In this document: positions 32,847-43,740 of the stretch, piece by piece
How positions within the stretch are numbered: position 1 is the stretch's first letter
How the letters are laid out: every line of letters starts with the position of its first letter
From: Cylindrodendrum hubeiense
Taxonomy: Eukaryota > Ascomycota > Sordariomycetes > Hypocreales > Nectriaceae
Length of the DNA stretch: 64,000 nt
Assembly (NCBI GenBank): GCA_014621425.1
Contig: JAANBB010000133.1
Location: forward strand, 1-64,000
Direction of reading: 5' to 3'
The notes under the pieces: model-generated
The model's input: the letters and a program-made list of their open reading frames with translations, nothing else
Database searches by the model: none
What the model was told of the DNA's origin: nothing
Position numbers and translations under genes: made by a program

Positions 32847-33983
32847 TCATACCATAGTTCGGGGTGTTGTCCGTGGAACCATGTCCTCGTAACGGTTGAC
32901 AACCATCTCCATGTCATAAGTGTCCTTTTCACGGAGAGATCCATGGTCGCCCGAGGCATATGCCCTTCCGCCGCCTGGGAGAGGCTCGGAAATTGCAAGG
33001 GCTGGCCCACGCTTTCGTTGCTGCTCCTGCTTGCGTCTGCGGGATTTGAGGAGGAAGCAGATAGCGACACCGATCAAAACGACGGCGACGGCGCCAACGC
33101 CAACACTAATGCCGATTTTGGCTGGAGAGGAAAGTCCAGAGTTGGATGTATCTTTGTCCTTCTCGGAATCATCATTTTTGTCAGCAGCAGAGGTTGCCGA
33201 GGCGCTGGCGCTGGCGTTGGCGCCATCTGCAGTGCCCGATGCAGTGCCCGATGCAGTAGCATCAGCTTTCGAGGCAGATTCAGTAGCCTAGATATGTCAG
33301 TTACGCGTGCAGGGTCTGTCCGTGTTGATATGCTTACACTAGACTCAGCAGCGGTCGACGATGGCTCAGTGGCGGTCTCAGAGGCCTGGGTAGATTCCGG
33401 TACACTCGAGGTTGACAAGTCTTCAGAAGACGAGCTAGCTTCAGTGCTGGCAGGAGCTGCGGTGGATGAAGCTGCTTCGGTGGTTGGTGCTGCTTCAGTG
33501 GTTGATGCTGCTTCAGTAGATGCGGCAACCGTGGAAGAAACAGCCACGGAGGTAGCGACGGCAGACGTAGAAGCCGATGGCAGCGCAACACCTTGAGACG
33601 TCAGTTTCCTAGCTCAAGAGCAACAAACAAGCTTGATAACTTACCAGCACAAAATTCGGCATTCAGATACTCGTTTGTTTCGGTGACCAGAGCTTGGCAG
33701 CGGCCGGTAGAGCATTCTCGGACGCCAGTCACGAAGCTAACTTGGTTACACATACAGGCACCATCTTCCGCGCTGGTACAACCATAGGTGAGGAATTGGT
33801 CTCGAAGTTCATTTGAGCATTCAGCCTGAAAACGATACCAGTAAGTATAGATTTTGGCGAGAGCCCTTGGTTGAGCACTTCTGAGCGGAGTTGGAATGGA
33901 CATACAATACAATCGGTAGCCGCAGACACGCCGAGGACATGCAGGGCGCCCAGCGCACCTAAAGCAGAGAGAAAGAAGCGCAT
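32847..33983 (-). CDS. CFEM-domain membrane/cell-surface protein
   Basis: Exons 33983-33906, 33825-33645, 33591-33338 and 33287-32847 give 317 aa. Residues 1-21 (MRFFLSALGALGALHVLGVS) are a signal peptide. The CFEM domain at residues about 25-86 has all eight cysteines: DCIAECSN, YGCTS, GACMCN, VRECSTGRC and AEFCAG. An Ala/Ser/Thr/Glu stalk of about 100 residues, probably O-glycosylated, follows. A transmembrane helix near residue 230 (VGVGAVAVVLIGVAICFLL) and a basic stop-transfer RRRKQEQQRKR lead into a cytosolic tail of about 55 residues. CFEM proteins bind heme or act in surface sensing and adhesion. The transmembrane-plus-tail layout, rather than a GPI signal, suggests a receptor-like or wall-sensor role; this is inference. 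Confidence 0.9.
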
Positions 33984-36900
33984 CTCGACGGAGCGGTACA
34001 ATGGATCGAGGTGGATATACGGTGATGCGAACGCCGGTAGGGTATCGGCGGGTAAAAACGAATGGCTGTGGATTTAAACGATAGACAGGCGGGCCAGAGT
34101 CAGAGCCAGGACGAGTCCAGACAAGTCGATGGGGGCGACAGGAGCGACAGGAGCGACAGGAACGACGGAGGCCGCAAACGACCAGCTGAATCCCAGGTTG
34201 GGGAGGTCAAATAGAAGGCGAAAAACGAGAATCGGCAGTGGGACAAGGGCGGTCCAACGTGGCACACGATCAGTGCAGCAGGTGATGCAGGTGATGCAGG
34301 CGATGCAGGATGCCGGGTCGAATACGAAGAAATGGAGGCTGAAGTATAGGCCGGGATAGGTCGGCCAACAGCGTTCAAGGAATGACGAGGTAAGCTGAAG
34401 GATGGTTTAGAGCGACGGGCGAATGAAAGAATCGAATCGGTTGACGTGGTGTGGGATGGAACTTGGGATGCCGGAGAGAGTGACGGAAGTCCCGAGGACG
34501 CGATCACCAAACAAGGGAACGAAGAAGAAGAGTTCAAAAAGAAGGTGGAGGTGGTAGAACAGGGCGTTTGTAGAAGAACGGAGCCCAAGTGAGACCCGTG
34601 GGTTCGAAATGACGTGGATCACGAAGAGAAAGTCGTCGCAACAAAGGGAGGGAAGGAATGAAGAAGAGACAGGCTGGGACAATGAGATCTGGGGGGGATG
34701 AGGAATTGAAGGGAATGGTGATATTGCCTAGGGCTCCCGGTACTGGGTCCCTCTTAGCGGGCTCAGGCGTTAGATCAGCCAGGTACCCGGGGAGGCAAGT
34801 ACTCCTGCAGGTGCGGGTTCGGTACGTGAGGAGGATTCCAGGGCGACCCGGCGGGGTGGGAGGGCGTGGATTGGGTGGCGCCGGCGGCACATACTTTGGC
34901 GAGGGAGGCCGCAATGGAAGCCCTGGAAGCCCGGAAGCCCTGGGCGCCCTGGAAGGGCTGGAGGCCTAGAGTCGGAATGGGTGCCCTAGAAACGGCCCCT
35001 GTCGCCGTGCAGCAAGGCTCGTGAAGCCTCCGGCTTCCATTTCCATGGGCAGGCCTGCACAGTGCATAATCACCAGGTTCGGAGTATACCTGATGACCCA
35101 TGTATCCCATTTCACTAATGCCCGCCGGTCTGTAAGTACCCGACCCGAAAGTCCCGGGGAGCGCCTGGACACACACACACCGAGTGAATAGGGGTCAGTA
35201 GCCAATGGTTAGCGGGATCCAAGCCCCTGGCGCGCGTAGAAGGCCCCCGCAACACCTCGACTTGGCAGGTAACACGTACAATGTACCTACGGGTGATGAG
35301 CGCTGGCACAGTGTCACCCATCTACCGACTCGGGTCTGGTACCGCCCATTCTCTTGTATGCACAGATCGTCAGTCTGGGCACACACACTCAGGGTTTCAT
35401 CACCGCCTCGCTACTTACTACGTAGTACTTGCCATCATCAAGCTTGCGAGAACCTTCGAGCACATGTGACGCTTTCATTTGTTTTCAATATATCGGGAGA
35501 ACGACAAGTCAGGTGGTAGCCCTCGAGCACAAGGCGGCATCCCTTCCCTCAAGAGAGCAAGAGAGCCCCCCTCCAGCACAGCCTCCTCGGCCGTGGCTGG
35601 AGCCCTGGGCGGTAATTTACTCCAGGCGATGCAGGTCAGATGGCGCTGCCCTGATGCCCGAGGCAGACCGAATAGTCGGTGTTGGCAGCTGCAGCGACGA
35701 AACACTCCGTCATGCGTTATTCCAGCAGCGGTTGTAATGATGGACACAGAGACCCCAGCTAATTATAACCCTAGTGCGCGCCTGGGATCCGGGGCCGCGG
35801 CCAATCAGCGACGGGTACATCCCCAGAATGAGACAGGGTGGGCAGACGAAAATCCTGGGCCTGTCGCCAGCCGCAATCCTTTGTCACCTCGCATGTGGAC
35901 CGTAATTCTGTTCGGCTGCCAGATGAGGACGTACAACGTTGGCGGGAGGATTGAAGGATGCCAATGCTCTGCCTCATCATCTCTCCCACGGACGTCGCCG
36001 GGCAAGTCGGGAGACCAGAGAGGGCGCGGGCCTTCCTTTAGCCTCTCCTACAACACCACTGTGCGTTGAGGCGTAAACGCTCACGCAATCTCCCTCCAAC
36101 GTCTAGTAGCTCCGATCAGGTCAGGTTTGTGGCACAGGCGGTCAAACCAACAACAGGTGGTTTCGGAGGGAAAGGCGCAGACAGTGCAGCATGTATCATG
36201 TACACACAAAGATAGTGCCGTGTATGCACCCGCCGGCGGTGATCGTCCTCCTTTCCCTTGCGTCTAAAACATAAGATCTAAGCCGGCCGTTGACGTGCGC
36301 CATGGGCTTGCATGTGGAGCGTTCCGGATCGGCACCAGGGATCAACCTGTCGAGCAATGCAAGTCGCGAGGAGACGGGGAAACAAAAAAATCTTTCGCTC
36401 GACGCAATGTCACCAGTGTCACTCGGCCGCAAGCACTGGTCAATCCAGCTCGATGGAATACCAAATAGGCCAGTGCTACTCTACTCAAATGACGAAAGGG
36501 GGATGCGTACAGATCAACGCCGTCGTTACGAGGGTCACAATAGTCAATATTTGTCCACACACATACACACACGAACCTCTATCACTTTCCGTTTCATCTG
36601 TGTCTTGACGATGTTGGTGCGGAGTCAAAGCAGAGCCAGCGGCACCAACCCAGGCGCGCAGTCCGGGCCGCTATATTAGCGTGAAACAATAGCCCGGCGT
36701 TCCAGGGCTGCCTTGGCCAGACTCTCCTTGCATCTTCCCCGCTACAGCGATACGCTGGGATCACAGACAGTAGGCCGTGCGCGATGGCCAGAGAGTGCTC
36801 CCAAGGCGGCCTCTCTCTGTTCTTGATCAGCTGCATCTCGGTTCGTCTCAACTGTGGGGAGGCCTCGCGGTTGCGTTTCTGGCCTCTCCTTTCAGGGTTG

Positions 36901-39644
36901 CAACCGCAGAACCACGTTCAATATGCATGGCCGCTGTGCCGGTGAGGCATTGCCGGAGGCTCTGCGCACAAGAAGTAGGGATACGAGAGTATTTTCGGGT
37001 ACAGAACGGGTTCCATCAGCCTTGAATATGTGGCAGGGAGCGTTGCATAAAAGAGATCGGAATCCTGGCGACCTGACGACGACTTCTGTATCAGGCATCC
37101 GAATCAGGATTTCGATTTCCGTGTTCCCCATTCTCATTTCCCCGTCCCTCACGTACTATGTAAACCGCGCACCAGCATCCCAACCTATTACTATACGGGA
37201 CCCTCATCAAAAGGATCTCTAAGGCTGACATCGGGCCCAAGGGTGACTCAAGCCAGCCTGGTCATTGACGCAATAATTTCCTGAAAATCACTCGCCAAGG
37301 CACCACCCACCCTTCAGCCCGAGCGAGAACCACCGGCCGAGAGCCTTCACCACCCAACTTCATCTTGCATTGACATCAAATTTCGATCTTCCTTCGGGAT
37401 GGGTGCTTGCCGCTTGTCGCGTTACAGAAACAAGCTCTACGTCTCCGACCGTTGAAACCCCCCTGCCTTTGGCATGAATGGGTCTTAAGACAGGGCTATG
37501 AATACTATGAAGCACAATGACATCCAGATCTCGGAACGAAGCGAACCCGATGGCGCCAAGAAGCCCAATAGTGCCCTGACATACTTCATGCTCGGACTCT
37601 GACTTTTGAAGGATTTAGTCTCATGATTACTTGGGGTGCTATGTGGGCTCTGGGCCACGAGATCGCAGAGGTGACACCCCAATGCTTTAGTCAGTTGGTC
37701 CACTGCGACACGCCTTGAAAAGAGTATTACCATCCGCGCACAACGCATTACTATTACTTCCCGTACTCAAATAACATATTAGGCGCGGTGAGTAATTCTC
37801 TTTTAAAATAAGTATTCACTCGTGTATGCAAATAGCAAACTGCATGCGTGCGAATAGCAATGCTCTTAAAAGTGCACTGCCACACGACACGAGGGACGTT
37901 TGACACAACTCCCAGTGGTCCAGGAGCGCCACGCAATACTTGCCACTTGGTGGAATGCAATTGCGTGGTTGATACGAATTTTGCATGCAAACGCAGGCCT
38001 CGACCAGAGGAAGAAGCGACGGAGGCTTAAAATATCGTACACTTTTTATAGATTCCTCGTCAAGCAGTGTCTGCTGCGTGGCCCTATTTGTTGGCCAAAC
38101 ATGCTCCCAGGCCCCAAGCGTCGGGTTTCAATGAGGCAACAGCCCAGACACAGTCGTCTCTAAGTCGTGCGGATTAAGCATATTCATATCCAAGCCATAA
38201 CGGTTTAGCATCAAACAATTAAAGATGATGAAGGCAGCCATCCGCCCAAGAGTCACGGGATTGATAGATCCTATCTACCTAGTCCAACCCCGGGTGCTGG
38301 GAATAAGAGTTCGGGGTTAATGGGCCCCCGCATCGCGGGCGGTTCCACCAGTCAGAGGAAATCATTCAGCGCTGAGCAGCCTGGCTCAGGTCTAGACCTT
38401 CCGCTGACTGATATCTTACGGGAATGATCGGCAGTAGCAACGCCGTGTCTTGTGCCAAGCGACGAACGAACCAAGGTCGAAATTTGACGCCGGACCGGGG
38501 AGCCGAAGTCCGAATGGGGTGCGGATCAAGGAGATGAGCAATCTAGGTGTTCGCAATCAACAAAGTACGTAACGCGCTTGGGACAGCCAAAGCATCCATG
38601 AGTTCGGGTTGAAGAACCAGAGCAAGACACAGTCGCGTAGGGCGAGCAGCCAAAATAAAACGGAGCCCGTGCTGATTGTTCTAGGCCTTGATAGAGCGCG
38701 CCGTTGGCGCTCGGCATTACATCATAGGACGCGCTCCGGAAAATGAAAAAATGGCGGGGGGTTGGCGCCGCTGACACGCTCCAGGCACGCTCACAGTTGG
38801 CGAACTTGCTCTACCGGTTGTGCTAACAACAGGCTAATTGAGGTGACTGTTTTGGTCTGTGAGGTATCCAGAGGTGCAAGGCATTTTAGGAGTGCAGCCA
38901 GCTATTATTACTAGGACGAAACAAAACAGAACAATGATGATTCCTGCGTTGTCGCTAGGAATCTCCATCGGCTTACAGTTAAATGTTAAGCAAGGTCCCC
39001 ACTCTGTGGCCCAAGGCACGAAGGTATGCGATGCGGCTCAAGTGCACGCAGCAATTTGAAAGACATTAAAATGATTGTCTATTGAAGGTCACGCCATCTT
39101 GTTCTTATGGATTCGCAAAGCATAGTAGCACAGAAAGCAAGATGCTTGGGGCCTGGAGCGGCATGTCAAGGTACCTTGCACTATAAGACACGACACCAGC
39201 TCAGGTTATGTGGAGCGCGTGCTACTCTCACTGCCTGCTCAACGACGATCCTTATTTTTTTTCTGGGTTGAACTCCCACTCTCGCACCTCACCCACGCAC
39301 CCACGCCAACAGATGATCGCAGCCTGTGTTTGCCAGCTCTACTGCACACACATCAGAGCCGTGCAGCCATTCCCAGAGACACGCGCTAACTGCCCGGCGT
39401 CGTTTACTGGTTGATGATCTTTCGGACAAACAGGCCCTCCCGCCAACCACATCATCTGGTGGAGCCTCCTCTCTGACTCCCGCTTCCTTTGTCGCAACCA
39501 CGATCTTTCTCCAATTTGGGATACCCTCAACGTCGCGACCGCTGTCTGCGAGGCTAGTCCCATCCAGCGATCAACGTCCACGGACCGCCGTTCTCCATCT
39601 GCCATCGAACAATCCGCATCCAACTATCGCCCCTGTCGACGCCA
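33984..39644. other. 5.7-kb region without a recognisable gene
   Basis: This is the widest gap in the window, between two divergent genes. It contains short GC-rich tandem repeats at 34135-34163 (GGAGCGACA-type) and 34278-34310 (GTGATGCAG-type) near the CFEM promoter, GC-rich DNA to about 36 kb, and a visibly AT-richer stretch at about 37.7-38.3 kb. The largest open frame (196 codons, 35479-36069 plus) has no domain that I recognise. The last 400 bp before 39645 are C-rich and look like a leader for PRP24. I see no transposase or reverse-transcriptase remnants. Confidence 0.5.
34135..34310. repeat. Two short 9-bp tandem repeat blocks
   Basis: Units of the form GGAGCGACA (three copies near 34135-34163) and GTGATGCAG (three to four copies near 34278-34310) lie upstream of the CFEM gene start, probably within its promoter or leader. 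Confidence 0.7.
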
Positions 39645-42600
39645 ATGTCACAAATGGCCAGTATGGCCAAGCCCGTTGGCGAAGACGGCTGGCTCGCCTA
39701 CCTCGAAGAGACCATCCGAAACGCCTCTGACCTCGAAAACCGCGTCCATACCGTTGAACAATACAAACGCGCCATTGCCGCCGAGCCCGGCAGCCTGCGC
39801 ATATGGCTCTCCTACTGCGACTACTTCTGGTCGCTGTGGGAGGCTACTCAGGCTCTTGCCAGTGATGGCTGGACCGATGAGGAGCGCATGATGGGCCGCG
39901 AACTGTTTTCCTTTGGCGCCGCTCTCGATCTGTGGCAGCAGGGCTACGAAGCGATTCAATATCGCCTCAACGACAGCCACCTGCTCTGGGATCGCTGGGT
40001 ATCTCTCGAAATGGAGCTACTCTCGACGACGCGCACGCCCGAAGGTATCAAGCGCATCACCCATCTCTACTGCGATCGCTTGCAAACACCCCACGTTACC
40101 TGGGAAGAGACGTCTCAAAACTACTCCAACTTCCTATCAAATTACAACCCTGACGCCTGGTTGGACTCGATGAAGGATATCACCAACAATGCCCAAGAGG
40201 TCAAGCGACTCATCGCTGCCCGCGATCCCTTTGAACTCAAGATCAAGAAAGCAGCTACTGCTGACGATATCGAGGCTCAAAAGGATGCCCTGACGGAATA
40301 TCTAGACTGGGAAATGCTTCAAAGCAGGCGCAGTAATGACAACCCCAAAATCGGCATCGACCTATGTCGCGGCCTCTACGCCCGAGCCCTCACCGGGGTT
40401 CTCGCCACCGATGAGACGACCTGGTACGGGTATATCGTCTTTCTCTCATCCTCCAACTCCGACCTGCAGGCCCCCGGGAACTTGCTTGATGTTCTTCGCA
40501 GGGCAGTTCAACGCTGCCCTTGGTCGGGACGTTTGTGGAACAGGTATATTCTATGTGCCGAGGAGACCAAGCTGCCATTCGCCGAGATCGAATCTATCAA
40601 GCACACTGCGACCAACGAAGGCCAAATTCTCAGGGACGGAATGGAGGGCATGATCGGAATGTATGAGGCCTGGTGCGGCTTTCTGAAGCGCACAGCCATG
40701 GACGCCACTGCCACAGATGAATCTGTCGACCTTGCTGATGTTGGCTTGAGCGCCGCGCTAGAGGACGTCACTATCATCGGTCGAAGACTTTACGGGAAGG
40801 AGTTTCAAGGCGACCCCAAGTTTCGACTCGAACGTATATACATCCAGTACCTGACCGAAAAGAAGGGCGCCATTGATGAGGCCAGGGCTCAATGGAACAA
40901 GTTGGCGGCGATCCAGATCCATGCCAACAGCAACGACTTTTGGTTCAGATATTACATGTGGGAGATGCTAATCTTCTCATCCATGAGCGTTCAAGAAACT
41001 CGAAGCCCAACGCCCTCATCTGCGAACGTCAACTTCCGAACCCCATCCTTGGCAACTGCAGTTCTCGTCCGGGCTGTCTCGCGGAAAACTATCGACTGGC
41101 CAGAAAAGGTTATGGAGGTTTACATGCAGCACTGCAACGACTACGAGCCGCCACTATCGGTGCGGAAAGCGGCTGATCGTGTGCACAAGACTCAGGAAGC
41201 ACTCAACAAACGCCGGGCCCGCGAAGAAAGGGAGAAGGCTGCCGAGTACGAAGCGTATTACCGTGCGCAGGAAGCACAGGAAGCGCAGCCCTCAACTGAG
41301 GAGGCAGACGCCCAGCAAGGCTCCAAGCGGAAACGTGAATCCGTTCCGCTTGCTCAGGACGAAAATAGCAGTACTAGCAAGCGGCAAAAGGGTGAAGTAG
41401 ATGACACTACATCTCAAACTTCTGCCACACAGGATCCCAAGAGGGACCGGGAAAACTCGACCATAATCGTGACCAATCTCCCTGGCGATGTCGCTCAGAC
41501 CAAAGTCCGTCAATACTTCAAAGATTACGGCCATATCAAGAACGTCACCGCCCTGGTACGAGACAACAACGGCAGCTCCACGACAGCCATGATCGAGTTC
41601 ACCACGCCCGAAGAGGCCCGGTCTGCATTGCTCCGAGACGGCAAGTACTTTGAGCAATCGCAGCTCAGTGTTCAGTCAGGGCATGACCTAACTGTCTACG
41701 TCGCCAACTACCCAGCAGTTGCGGATGAAAAATACATTCGCGAACTATTCGAAGATTGTGGAGAAATCCTCAGTATTCGCTGGCCGAATCTCCAGGCAAA
41801 CACCCGTCGCCGGTTTTGCTATATTTCATTCCGCAATCGTGAAGCTTCTGCCAAGGCCGTCCAGAAAGAGGGCATCGTCCTCGACGGCCAGTACAAGCTT
41901 TTGGCCAAGTACTCAGACCCGTCTCACAAGAAATCACGCGATGGGGCTCTTGCAGCAGGCCGAGAAGTTCACGTTAACAACCTAGACCGGGCAGTTTCTG
42001 AATCTGACTTGAGACAAGTATTCTCCCAGTATGGCAAAATCACCAGGGTCAACGTGCCACAGACTTTGGGAGGCAGCAACCGAGGCTTCGCCTACCTCGA
42101 CTTCGCAACGAAGGATGAAGCGGAGAAGGCGGTTGCGGAGATGAATAACATCAAGTTCCGGAGGAACATTCTTGAGGTCGCCATCTCGAAAGACATCAAG
42201 TTCAAACCCTCAGCCAGGATCGTCACCGCCGGGCGCGAGTCCGCCTCTCCCGCACCTACCTCTGCTCGCGATGATGAGGGAGACGAGATGATCATCGATG
42301 CCCCGAATGACAGCCAGAACAAGCCTACCGCTACCGATATCTCAGCCCGCACGATTGCACTAATGGGTCTCCCGGATACGGTCAACGATGCTCGTGTCCG
42401 TGCCCTTGTTGAGCCCATGGGTGATATCGTCCAGCTGGTCCTGCAGCCAATCCACGGGGGTGCCAAGATTGAATTCACAGATGCTTCCAACGCCGGGAAG
42501 GCGGCCCTCCAGCTCAATGGCATGGAGTACGAAGGCTTCAAGCTGCGCACTGGTTCCGTTGATGAGTTGCGACACGCCAAGGCTGAGCGACGTTTAGACA

Positions 42601-42995
42601 GTATCGTCTACGGGTCAGGGTCCAAGGGTACCGCTTCCAAGGGTTCCGCCTCTAAGGATGCCCCCCCCAAGAGCGCCGTGTCCAAGGGTCTGATGCCTCC
42701 CCCAACGACCATTCGCAGACCAGTTCAGGGTCAGGCTCGTCCCCGTCGTGGGCTAGGGTTCGCTAGGCCTGCTGCTTCCCCAGCATCCAAGAATGGCACC
42801 GAGGTCAACGGGACGCCAGCGGCGAAGAAGAGCAATGCTGATTTCAGGGCCATGTTCCTGCCTGCTGGGAAGGGTGATGCAAAGGAACAAAGCAAAGACC
42901 AAACCGAGGATCAAACTAAGGACCAAATCAAGGAACAACCCGAGGAGAAAGGCAAGGGCCAAGTGGTGGAGCAAAGCAAGGAGGAGGAAAAGTAA
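39645..42995 (+). CDS. PRP24: U4/U6 snRNP annealing factor Prp24/SART3
   Basis: One uninterrupted exon encodes 1116 aa. The N-terminal half is made of HAT repeats (for example LRIWLSYCDYFWSLWE, HLLWDRWVSLEME and NDFWFRYYMWEMLIF). Four RRMs follow: about 604 (STIIVTNLPGDVAQTKVRQY), 682 (LTVYVANYPAVADEKYIREL), 773 (REVHVNNLDRAVSESDLRQV) and 899 (RTIALMGLPDTVNDARVRAL). Near residue 1060 is NADFRAMFLPAG, the Lsm-binding motif placed as in SART3/Prp24. The protein re-anneals U4 and U6 snRNAs during spliceosome recycling in the nucleus. The HAT part resembles human SART3, which yeast Prp24 lacks. The tail after the Lsm motif is a run of K-D-Q-x-E words of about 35 residues. Intronless structure is unusual among its neighbours. 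Confidence 0.93.
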   Translation: MSQMASMAKPVGEDGWLAYLEETIRNASDLENRVHTVEQYKRAIAAEPGSLRIWLSYCDYFWSLWEATQALASDGWTDEERMMGRELFSFGAALDLWQQGYEAIQYRLNDSHLLWDRWVSLEMELLSTTRTPEGIKRITHLYCDRLQTPHVTWEETSQNYSNFLSNYNPDAWLDSMKDITNNAQEVKRLIAARDPFELKIKKAATADDIEAQKDALTEYLDWEMLQSRRSNDNPKIGIDLCRGLYARALTGVLATDETTWYGYIVFLSSSNSDLQAPGNLLDVLRRAVQRCPWSGRLWNRYILCAEETKLPFAEIESIKHTATNEGQILRDGMEGMIGMYEAWCGFLKRTAMDATATDESVDLADVGLSAALEDVTIIGRRLYGKEFQGDPKFRLERIYIQYLTEKKGAIDEARAQWNKLAAIQIHANSNDFWFRYYMWEMLIFSSMSVQETRSPTPSSANVNFRTPSLATAVLVRAVSRKTIDWPEKVMEVYMQHCNDYEPPLSVRKAADRVHKTQEALNKRRAREEREKAAEYEAYYRAQEAQEAQPSTEEADAQQGSKRKRESVPLAQDENSSTSKRQKGEVDDTTSQTSATQDPKRDRENSTIIVTNLPGDVAQTKVRQYFKDYGHIKNVTALVRDNNGSSTTAMIEFTTPEEARSALLRDGKYFEQSQLSVQSGHDLTVYVANYPAVADEKYIRELFEDCGEILSIRWPNLQANTRRRFCYISFRNREASAKAVQKEGIVLDGQYKLLAKYSDPSHKKSRDGALAAGREVHVNNLDRAVSESDLRQVFSQYGKITRVNVPQTLGGSNRGFAYLDFATKDEAEKAVAEMNNIKFRRNILEVAISKDIKFKPSARIVTAGRESASPAPTSARDDEGDEMIIDAPNDSQNKPTATDISARTIALMGLPDTVNDARVRALVEPMGDIVQLVLQPIHGGAKIEFTDASNAGKAALQLNGMEYEGFKLRTGSVDELRHAKAERRLDSIVYGSGSKGTASKGSASKDAPPKSAVSKGLMPPPTTIRRPVQGQARPRRGLGFARPAASPASKNGTEVNGTPAAKKSNADFRAMFLPAGKGDAKEQSKDQTEDQTKDQIKEQPEEKGKGQVVEQSKEEEK

Positions 42996-43740
42996 TGTGT
43001 CAATGGTGTCTGTTTTGTTTTTTTGCGCAGAGCCGTATGGTGTAGCATAATTGGCGTATCGCGACGGTACAATATCCAGGAAGCAGGAAGGGCAAGTGCA
43101 TGTACTATTAGAAGCGGTTCGGGGCGCTCCCTTTTTTCCCTCTCAGTCTTGCTTGATAGCAAGAGGTCCAGCAATTTGAAGGTTGCATGAAACGGTGAAA
43201 GCCAACAAGATTCGGCCATTGAGCGAGTCAATGGCATTGTTGAGGGATTGAGGGATTGAAGGATGTTGACTCCTCCAGAAGCGGACGTCTGTGTATCTAA
43301 ATGAATAGATTTATCCTCACAGAGGCACCCTATATTCCAGACACCTGACCTTCAACGACCAACTAAAACATGGTCTAGAGAAGGGCCTTCCGTTTATTGC
43401 CCCTTCTTTGCAGTTAACAGGCATTCAGATGTCTAAGATAGCCTGCGCTTCTACTACTAGCACACTCATACCTGCCAGACACGAACCAGCAAGAAACCCT
43501 TTGTATGGGCTGTATGGCTTACATATGCTGGCTCCTTGCCAGTGCCTATTCTATGCGAAGTCGTTTATGGGAGACCCCGCCGTGTTGCGATTAAACCTCA
43601 ATGTACCATGTGCAAACGTGTGCACTGTATCCTTCGTAGTACGAGCCACCCCGTCTATCTATCCATGTATACCCCAAGATGCTCCGGTGATATTTGTGCC
43701 GTCCAGCAAATGACCCAACCAGTTGATCCCATCATGGCCC
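42996..43740. other. Convergent 3' intergenic region
   Basis: PRP24 and the RNA helicase gene converge here. No gene or repeat is recognised. Confidence 0.55.

Noticed and set aside
35479..36069. 196-codon open frame on the plus strand
   Set aside because: There is no recognisable motif, and a frame with competing open frames on both strands gives too little support to call a gene.
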